From NCBI RefSeq assembly GCF_052072235.1, contig NZ_CM125436.1, positions 372,001 to 436,000 on the forward strand: a stretch of 64,000 nucleotides of DNA. Reading direction: 5' to 3'. The stretch comes from Brevibacillus_D fluminis_A (GTDB lineage: Bacteria > Bacillota > Bacilli > Brevibacillales > Brevibacillaceae). The notes beneath the pieces are model-generated. The model saw only the letters and a program-made list of their open reading frames with translations, did no database searches and was not told the origin of the DNA. A program made the translations under genes and the position numbers. Positions 59,031-64,000 of the stretch are shown here, piece by piece. Each line of letters begins with the position of its first letter. The first letter of the stretch is position 1.

Positions 59031-59092
59031 TTACTGGTTAGTCACATGAAGTATGTACCTGTCATCATACGTACTGGGTAGTAACATGTCAA
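59031..59092 (-). promoter_or_regulatory. Promoter and twin TetR operators
   Basis: Minus strand TTGACA (59092-59087), 17-base spacer, TATGAT (59069-59064). GTACTGGGTAGTAAC (59071-59085) fills the spacer and TTACTGGTTAGTCAC (59031-59045) lies 40 bp downstream in the leader. Both contain ACT-GG-T-AGT inverted half-sites like known TetR-family operators. Confidence 0.7.
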
Positions 59093-59204
59093 GCTGGCGA
59101 TGTTCAGCTTGCGTACGGCGCAGGGAATGCGGGCTGTGACACACAAGTAAAACCGGCTGCACCATGATAGGTGGGGCAGGTTACATTCCAAACTTAGGGT
59201 GTTC

Positions 59205-59895
59205 ATGATGAAGAATTTGCTTTATTTTTTGCTTGTTCTTATGCTACCTGCATGTGGTACCACAACTCAATCGAACAGCACGATACCTGATAGCTCAGCA
59301 GTCAAACCGTCAAACGTATGGATACAGAAATATAGAGATGATACTCAGAATGCCCAACCTGAATTAATAAATAGTTCAAACAATGAAAAAGAAGTAGTAG
59401 AACGATTTACGACTTTAACAAAGGAAAATCCTGATAAAAGAATCAATCCAGATCTAGCAACTGACATTTATTTATTAAAATTTGAGGCACTGAAAGACAA
59501 GTCTGTTGTTAGGGCTGATTACTATCATGCGTCAACCTGTGGCAGATGGTAACAGCCTGTCAGCCTAAGATGCTAGATGCACTGTCTTAGGACGGGCTGA
59601 TGAGACAGCCCTAAACTTGGGGGAACTACGGATAGCAGAAATGCACTTCCGACTACCACCCAAGAATCCCACTGATACCAAAGGTGTCAGCTTGCGGCTT
59701 TAGCCGTGGGAGTCTCGATTTATGTATGTTCGCACTACAGAAAAAAGTGTTGTGTACGCAAAAAAGGTAGAGATGGATAACAAGTATAATCTTGAAACGT
59801 TTGATAAAAAACAAATTCCTGCACTGATTGATGTTGCTGGAAAAGACAATTGGATTGAGTTGAAAAGCGATGTTATCGCCAGTATTTTAAAGTAG
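59205..59895 (+). pseudogene. Small lipoprotein gene interrupted by an IS-derived insertion
   Basis: MMKNLLYFLLVLMLPACG is a lipoprotein signal (lipidated Cys near residue 17). The reading frame runs to D-Y at 59522, then enters the inserted IS fragment and stops at about 59552 as a 117-codon frame. After the fragment the same frame resumes at 59719 (FMYVRTTEKSVVYAKKVEMD) and ends at TAG 59893-59895 (SDVIASILK). Removing 59523-59718 exactly restores a continuous protein of about 164 residues. AT-rich, with no recognisable domain. The truncated product may still be exported. Confidence 0.8.
59523..59718 (+). mobile_element. 196-bp orphan IS200/IS605 right end (reRNA unit)
   Basis: 192 of 194 bases (59523-59716) match 39552-39745 of the full IS; then TCGA replaces the TCAA end. 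It starts immediately after TTAC (59519-59522), the target tetranucleotide. It carries the last 46 bases of tnpB and the right end, but no left end and no transposase. It was evidently mobilised in trans as a unit. Confidence 0.85.
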
Positions 59896-59951
59896 ACATG
59901 CATCATCGAAAGCTTGGAGAAGTTCATCTTAACTAAAAAACGAATCCCTGA

Positions 59952-60089
59952 CACAGAGGAGGTCAGGGAAAACGGCTCGCGCGCGAGCTCGGGATCGCCC
60001 GCAGCACCCTGTACCGGAAGATGGCGGAGCTGGAAATGGGGCAAGAAGGGCTTTGGCCTGCCCAAAAGCAGGGCAGAGGCAGGATATAA
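59952..60089 (+). pseudogene. Relic of a Fis-type HTH (sigma-54 activator C-terminus)
   Basis: One frame reads KRLARELGIARSTLYRKM followed by AELEMGQEGLWPAQKQ and stop at 60087. This is the C-terminal Fis/HTH_8 helix-turn-helix of enhancer-binding proteins. Nothing upstream belongs to such a protein, so it is a fragment, probably left by a deletion or recombination. A perfect TCCCTGAC/GTCAGGGA hairpin (59945-59969) marks its left edge. Confidence 0.6.
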
Positions 60090-60092
60090 AAG

Positions 60093-60131
60093 AAAACCCT
60101 GTGGCATCGCGATATGCCTACAGGGTTTTTT
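60093..60131. terminator. Terminator between the relic and rarD
   Basis: AAAACCCTGT (60093-60102) pairs with ACAGGGTTTT (60120-60129), with inner GGCAT/ATGCC. It overlaps the 3' end of the convergent rarD gene by a few codons and can act in both directions. Confidence 0.75.
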
Positions 60132-61044
60132 GTGCTTTCGCAGCGACTGTTTTTCGCTTCGAACCGAGCAATCCGGTAAAAGACAGCGTATAGAGCAAGA
60201 GGCCCAGCCAAATGAACGAAAAGCTGATGGCATGCACATAGCTGAACGTTTCATGATAGACAAAGATGCCGAGAAAGAGCTGGATCGTCGGGGACAAATA
60301 TTGAAAAAAGCCGACCGTCGACATGGCGACCGCTTTGGCGCCGCGGGCAAACCAGAGCAGCGGCAGCGCCGTGACGACTCCGGAACAGAGCAGGACGAAA
60401 AATTCGAGCCAGGAAATATTCCCGACGAGCCCCGTACCGTTGATTTCCACGTACAAAATGTAGGCGAGCGCAAACGGCATCGCCATGAACGTTTCCATTG
60501 TGAGCCCGGTGAGCGAATCGACTTTGACCAGTTTTTTCGCCAAACCGTATACCGCAAACGTCGTCGCCAGCGATAGGCCGATCCACGGGAACTTGCCGTA
60601 CTCGACTGTCAGGACGGTCACGCCGATCGCCGCCAGCGAGAACGAGACGACTTGCCAGAAGGTGAGCCGCTCGCGCAGGACGATGATGCCTAGTGCCACG
60701 CTGAGCAGCGGATTGATGTAGTAGCCTAGACTCGTCTCCACGATGTGACCGTGGTTGACCGCCCAGATGTAAATGTACCAGTTGCTGCTGATAAACAAGG
60801 AGCAAAGAAAAAGAGCCAATATATTTTTTTTGCTGCGAAAAACCGCTTTAATCTCCGGCCAGCGACCCTGCGCGAAAATCAGGACCGTCACGAACAAAAA
60901 CGACCAAAAGATGCGATGGGCCAGAATTTGGTCGGAAGGGATATTCGCGAGAAACTTCCAGTATAGCGGCAGCAAGCCCCATGCTGAGTAGCAAGCGATT
61001 AAGAGGCCAATTCCTTGCTTTGCGCTCCGCCGTTCTTCATCCAT
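60118..61044 (-). CDS. rarD: RarD-like EamA-family transporter
   Basis: 308-residue membrane protein of the RarD group (EamA/DMT superfamily) with ten hydrophobic segments: GLLIACYSAWGLLPLYWKFL, ISSNWYIYIWAVNHGHIVETSLGYYINPL and FVLLCSGVVTALPLLWFARGAK are the RarD-typical stretches (described piecewise). GGGG lies ten bases before ATG 61044. Monocistronic. The physiological substrate of RarD is not settled. Confidence 0.88.
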   Translation of the reverse strand: MDEERRSAKQGIGLLIACYSAWGLLPLYWKFLANIPSDQILAHRIFWSFLFVTVLIFAQGRWPEIKAVFRSKKNILALFLCSLFISSNWYIYIWAVNHGHIVETSLGYYINPLLSVALGIIVLRERLTFWQVVSFSLAAIGVTVLTVEYGKFPWIGLSLATTFAVYGLAKKLVKVDSLTGLTMETFMAMPFALAYILYVEINGTGLVGNISWLEFFVLLCSGVVTALPLLWFARGAKAVAMSTVGFFQYLSPTIQLFLGIFVYHETFSYVHAISFSFIWLGLLLYTLSFTGLLGSKRKTVAAKAQKTL

Positions 61045-61122
61045 TGATCAAACAACCCCTTTCCAAGCTGTATCGCAATTTTCATTATGACAGAAAAACA
61101 TGCGAAAACGAGAGCCAATTGA

Positions 61123-61151
61123 TTGAAATTGCATACTTGGTCAGCTATTCT
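61123..61151 (+). promoter_or_regulatory. Probable promoter of the MalY/PatB-like gene
   Basis: TTGAAA (61123-61128), 17-base spacer, TATTCT (61146-61151), about 36 bases before the start codon. Confidence 0.45.
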
Positions 61152-61186
61152 GATTGCATGTAGCAGGCGAAAAGGAGTGAGCAATC

Positions 61187-62359
61187 GTGTATCAGTTTGA
61201 TGATGTGATTGACCGCAATGGCACCAGAAGCCTGAAGTGGGACGACCGACGCCGCTTTTTTGAGGATCGCGACGTGCTGCCGCTGTGGGTGGCCGATATG
61301 GATTTTGCCAGTCCGCCCTGTGTGACGGAGGCGCTGGTAAAGCGCGCGCAGCATCCGATCTACGGCTATCCGAGCAAGCCGGCGGAATTGAACCAGGCGT
61401 TGATCGGCTGGATGAAGCGACGGTTTGACGTGGAGGTCAAGGAAGGATGGCTCGCGACGGTACCGGGCATCGTGCCGGGGCTGCATTTTGCCATCGATGC
61501 GTTGACGGAGCCCGATGAGAAAGTGATTGTGCAGACACCGGTCTATCAACCGTTCTACCAAGCGGTGCGCAACCGCGGGCGGCAATTGATAGAGAATCCG
61601 CTGATAGAAGTCGATGGCGACTATCAGATGGATTTTGATGACCTCAAGCGAAAAATCGACGAAAAGACACGCATGTTGATCTTGTGCAGCCCGCACAATC
61701 CGGTGGGGCGTGTCTGGCGAAAAGACGAGCTGCTGACATTGGCGGAAATCTGCCTGGAGCACGACATCATCGTGGTTTCCGACGAGATTCATTCCGACCT
61801 GGTTTATGAAAAAGGCAGTCATACACCGTTTTATTCGCTGTCCCCGGAGATTGCCGACAAATCGCTAACGTTCGTGGCGCCAAGCAAAACGTTCAACCTG
61901 GCCGGACTGTTCTCGTCGTTTGTCATTTCGCCCAATGCGCGCATGCTGCGCCAATTCCAGGTGGCGATGTCCCGAACGGGCGTGGAGTTCATCAACATGT
62001 TCGGTATCGAGGCGATGACGGCAGCGTACCAGGGGGGAGATGAGTGGCTGGACCAGCTGCTCGTTTATTTGCGAGGAAACGCCGACTATATTCGACAATT
62101 TTTGCAAGAACGCTTGCCACAGGTGACGATGCGGGTGCCGCAAGCGACCTATCTCGGCTGGATGGATTTTCGCCGGCTGGGGCTCCCGCCTGCGGAGATC
62201 AAGCGGCTGATGATCCATGAGGCGCTGCTTGGCCTCAATGACGGTACGGGCTTCGGTGAAGAGGGAGCAGGCTTCCAACGGATCAATTTCGCCTGTCCGC
62301 GTTCGACCTTGGAAGAGGCAATGCGCCGTCTGGAGCGGACGTTTCAACCGCTCGGCTAA
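61187..62359 (+). CDS. MalY/PatB-family PLP C-S lyase/aminotransferase
   Basis: 390-residue fold-type I PLP enzyme of the MalY/PatB branch: LPLWVADMDFASPP near the start is the subgroup's signature, followed by PGIVPGLHFAIDALTEP, LCSPHNPVGRVW, VSDEIHSDLVY and the Schiff-base lysine in APSKTFNLAG; RINFACPRSTLEEA near the end. The known activity is cystathionine beta-lyase / cysteine-S-conjugate lyase. GTG 61187 follows AGGAGTGA by six bases. Monocistronic, divergent from rarD. Confidence 0.9.
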   Translation: MYQFDDVIDRNGTRSLKWDDRRRFFEDRDVLPLWVADMDFASPPCVTEALVKRAQHPIYGYPSKPAELNQALIGWMKRRFDVEVKEGWLATVPGIVPGLHFAIDALTEPDEKVIVQTPVYQPFYQAVRNRGRQLIENPLIEVDGDYQMDFDDLKRKIDEKTRMLILCSPHNPVGRVWRKDELLTLAEICLEHDIIVVSDEIHSDLVYEKGSHTPFYSLSPEIADKSLTFVAPSKTFNLAGLFSSFVISPNARMLRQFQVAMSRTGVEFINMFGIEAMTAAYQGGDEWLDQLLVYLRGNADYIRQFLQERLPQVTMRVPQATYLGWMDFRRLGLPPAEIKRLMIHEALLGLNDGTGFGEEGAGFQRINFACPRSTLEEAMRRLERTFQPLG

Positions 62360-62442
62360 TCGGAAAAAGCGGATGCGGCGAGCTTCCACACAGGGGCGAA
62401 CGACTCGCTATTTTCATTTGCCTGAAAGTTCAGCATTGCATC

Positions 62443-62472
62443 TTGACAGCTTTTGACCAGTCACTATATAGT
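62443..62472 (+). promoter_or_regulatory. Promoter of glpF-glpK
   Basis: TTGACA (62443-62448), 16-base spacer, TATATA (62465-62470). Transcription would start near 62478 and read through the leader terminator. Confidence 0.75.
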
Positions 62473-62512
62473 AGGACATAAGTTAATAGCGCTGTGGAGA
62501 TTTAGGAGATCA

Positions 62513-62572
62513 GCTAATATTTGCAAGTGAGGGCATGCGTATGCCGTTCACCTTGCGAGTATTAGCTTTTTT
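62513..62572 (+). terminator. Conditional leader terminator of glpF (GlpP-type)
   Basis: Very long stem (62513-62536 with 62541-62566; outer GCTAATA/TATTAGC, inner GGCAT/ATGCC) and a six-T run, placed between promoter and glpF. In Bacillus the glp leaders end in such terminators and GlpP with glycerol-3-phosphate allows readthrough; the same mechanism is inferred here. The glpP gene is not in the window. Confidence 0.8.
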
Positions 62573-62609
62573 GTTTTCTCTCCAAACAATCAGAAAGGAG
62601 TAGACAAAT

Positions 62610-62623
62610 TGTAAGCGCTTCAG
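62610..62623 (+). promoter_or_regulatory. Probable cre site (CcpA) in the glpF leader
   Basis: TTGTAAGCGCTTCA, centred on AAGCGCTT, matches the catabolite-responsive element consensus except at its right edge. Lying downstream of the promoter, it would act as a CcpA roadblock, in line with glucose repression of glycerol genes. Confidence 0.55.
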
Positions 62624-62669
62624 AAAAAACGGTTACAACAGCTTTTCAGCAAAAAAAGGGGGACGGGAC

Positions 62670-63488
62670 ATGTCTGCTTATGTTGGTGAATTGATTGGTA
62701 CGATGATCCTGATTATTTTGGGTGCGGGCGTTTGCGCAGGGCAAAACCTGAAAAAAGCGTACTCGCAAAATGGCGGATGGATCGTCATTACGCTTGGCTG
62801 GGGCCTCGCGGTCGCATGCGGCGCATATGCGGTAGGCAGCATCAGCGGTGCGCATCTCAATCCGGCGCTCACGATCGCGCTTGCGTGCATCGGGCAGTTT
62901 CCGTGGGAACAGGTGCCGGGCTATATCGCGGCGCAATTTGTCGGCGCTTTCATGGGCGCAACGTTTGTCTGGCTGTTTTACTATCCGCATTGGAGAGAAA
63001 CGAGCGATGCTGGAGCGAAATTGGGGGTATTCGCAACCGGGCCTGCAATCAAAAATACAGTAGCCAACCTGTTTAGTGAAATTCTTGGTACATTCTTTCT
63101 GGTCTTGGGATTGCTTGCCATCGGCGCGAATAAATTTGCAGAAGGGCTGAACCCGTTCGTCGTCGGCTTCCTGATCGTGGCGATCGGCTTGTCGCTGGGC
63201 GGAACAACCGGCTATGCGATCAATCCGGCCCGTGACCTTGGGCCGCGTTTGGCACATGCACTGCTGCCGATTCACGGAAAAGGAGATTCCAACTGGGGCT
63301 ATGCGTGGATTCCGGTTGTCGGACCGGTGATCGGCGCTGTAAGCGGCGCGTTCTTTTACAAAGCGTCCTTCGTGGACCACTCGCTGGCAGGCGTAATCGG
63401 CCTCGCCGTGTTCATGGTGATTGGGATTGTGGTCGGAAACATGAGCAAAAACGTGAAAGTGGAACAGACAAAAAAATTAGCAGGATAA
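62670..63488 (+). CDS. glpF: Glycerol uptake facilitator GlpF
   Basis: 272-residue aquaglyceroporin. Both pore NPA motifs are present: SGAHLNPALT (64-66) and GYAINPARDLGPR (185-187), the latter with the Asp that marks glycerol facilitators. Six membrane segments. AAAGGGGGAC lies before ATG 62670. Admits glycerol by facilitated diffusion; GlpK, encoded 62 bases downstream, traps it as glycerol-3-phosphate. Confidence 0.96.
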   Translation: MSAYVGELIGTMILIILGAGVCAGQNLKKAYSQNGGWIVITLGWGLAVACGAYAVGSISGAHLNPALTIALACIGQFPWEQVPGYIAAQFVGAFMGATFVWLFYYPHWRETSDAGAKLGVFATGPAIKNTVANLFSEILGTFFLVLGLLAIGANKFAEGLNPFVVGFLIVAIGLSLGGTTGYAINPARDLGPRLAHALLPIHGKGDSNWGYAWIPVVGPVIGAVSGAFFYKASFVDHSLAGVIGLAVFMVIGIVVGNMSKNVKVEQTKKLAG

Positions 63489-63550
63489 CAACCCTGCCAG
63501 AGAAAAAGTGTAGGATACCTATTTCCTTATTATAAGGAGGAACTGTGAAA

Positions 63551-64000
63551 ATGGAAAACAAATATATGCTTTCGTTGGACCAAGGAACGACAAGCTCCCG
63601 TGCAATCCTGTTCGATAAATCCGGCGCCATCATCGGTGTGGCCCAAAAAGAATTTACGCAAATTTATCCGAAGCCAGGCTGGGTCGAACACAATGCGGAG
63701 GAAATTTGGGAATCGCAGTTGGAAGTTTTGAAAGCGGTTTTGTTGGACAATCACGTGAAGCCGGAGCAAATCGCCGGAATCGGGATTACGAACCAGCGTG
63801 AAACGACAGTCGTTTGGGATAAGCACACAGGCAAGCCGGTGCACAACGCCATCGTGTGGCAAAGCCGCCAGTCGATCGACATTTGCAACCAGCTGAAGGA
63901 AGCGGGCTATGAAGAGACGGTTCGTGCAAAAACCGGATTGCTAATCGACGCATACTTCTCCGGAACAAAAGTCAAATGGATGCTCGATCATGTGGAGGGC
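63551..64000 (+). CDS. glpK: Glycerol kinase GlpK (5' part, runs off the window)
   Basis: First 150 codons of an FGGY-family kinase, open to the window end. MENKYMLSLDQGTTSSRAILFD is the phosphate-1 motif region (stated from residues 1-22, key residues D10, G12, T13, T14), followed by KPGWVEHNAEEIW, GITNQRETTVVWD (R84 region, glycerol contact) and IVWQSRQS. Uses ATP to phosphorylate glycerol. ATG 63551 lies ten bases after AAGGAGG; a GTG at 63545 is an alternative. Second gene of the glpFK operon. Confidence 0.95.
   Translation, partial: MENKYMLSLDQGTTSSRAILFDKSGAIIGVAQKEFTQIYPKPGWVEHNAEEIWESQLEVLKAVLLDNHVKPEQIAGIGITNQRETTVVWDKHTGKPVHNAIVWQSRQSIDICNQLKEAGYEETVRAKTGLLIDAYFSGTKVKWMLDHVEG

Noticed and set aside
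62590..62616. AAAGGAG followed eight bases later by TTG-TAA, a start-stop mini-ORF before glpF
   Set aside because: It has no coding content; the spacing is probably chance in the leader, and glpF has its own ribosome binding site.

Overview
The window reads as the chromosome of a GC-rich endospore-former type Bacillota (class Bacilli). The mrfA/mrfB (yprA/yprB) pair, GlpP/CcpA-type control of glpF-glpK, a purine riboswitch, strong AAGGAGG ribosome binding sites and TTGACA/TATAAT promoters all point there. Base composition and protein style suggest a Brevibacillus/Tumebacillus-like genus; this is an inference, not a placement. No rRNA, tRNA or CRISPR array was seen.

Layout. 1-3.5 kb: a DMT exporter divergent from a LysR regulator, then an acyl-CoA dehydrogenase-like flavoprotein. 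3.5-7.2 kb: mrfB and mrfA (DNA repair) on the minus strand. 7.5-15.1 kb (minus): a peptide-type ABC importer (two permeases, two ATPases, the second broken by an A8 frameshift), a YesM/YesN-like two-component system, a sodium:solute symporter and a second DMT exporter. 15.3-20.8 kb (plus, divergent): four amidohydrolases, two of them cytosine-deaminase-like paralogs. 20.8-22.4 kb: a small unknown gene and an AT-rich DUF3800 islet. 22.5-26.2 kb (minus): an ArsR-type regulator with an ABC-2 exporter. 26.5-32.0 kb: two paralogous substrate-binding lipoproteins flanking a Cache chemoreceptor. 32.3-34.0 kb: a guanine-type purine riboswitch before a COG2509-like FAD dehydrogenase. 34-42.8 kb: a hybrid histidine kinase, a response regulator, an IS200/IS605 (IS608-like) element, a GGDEF-EAL protein and an SLH surface protein. 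42.8-45.2 kb: a response regulator/histidine kinase pair. 45.3-52.3 kb: an amino-acid catabolic cluster (aminotransferase, ornithine-cyclodeaminase-like enzyme, LysR, YfcC transporter, M20 amidohydrolase, threonine-dehydratase-like enzyme). 52.4-57.3 kb: a long palindrome, a secreted protein, a BcrA-like ABC transporter and its two-component system. 57.3-59.1 kb: TetR and a luciferase-like monooxygenase. 59.2-60.1 kb: a lipoprotein gene split by a 196-bp orphan IS end, and a Fis-HTH relic. 60.1-64 kb: rarD, a MalY/PatB-like enzyme, and glpF-glpK (glpK runs off the window).

The most interesting unit appears to be one dispersed catabolic system spanning about 9.7-32 kb. Three promoters (before the amidohydrolase operon and before each substrate-binding protein gene) carry the same element: two GTAAAGAT boxes exactly 21 bp apart, with the downstream box starting 35-36 bp before the -10. 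This fits class-II activation by the AraC-type response regulator encoded in the importer operon. Importer, binding proteins, chemoreceptor, two-component system and four amidohydrolases could together sense, swim toward, import and hydrolyse a nitrogenous compound; the substrate is not known.

A second notable item is a 196-bp copy of the IS right end (the region expected to encode the TnpB omega/reRNA), inserted exactly after a TTAC tetranucleotide in a lipoprotein gene. Precise removal restores the reading frame. The resident TnpA looks dead (frameshifted start, HUH changed to HUY) while TnpB keeps all its catalytic residues.
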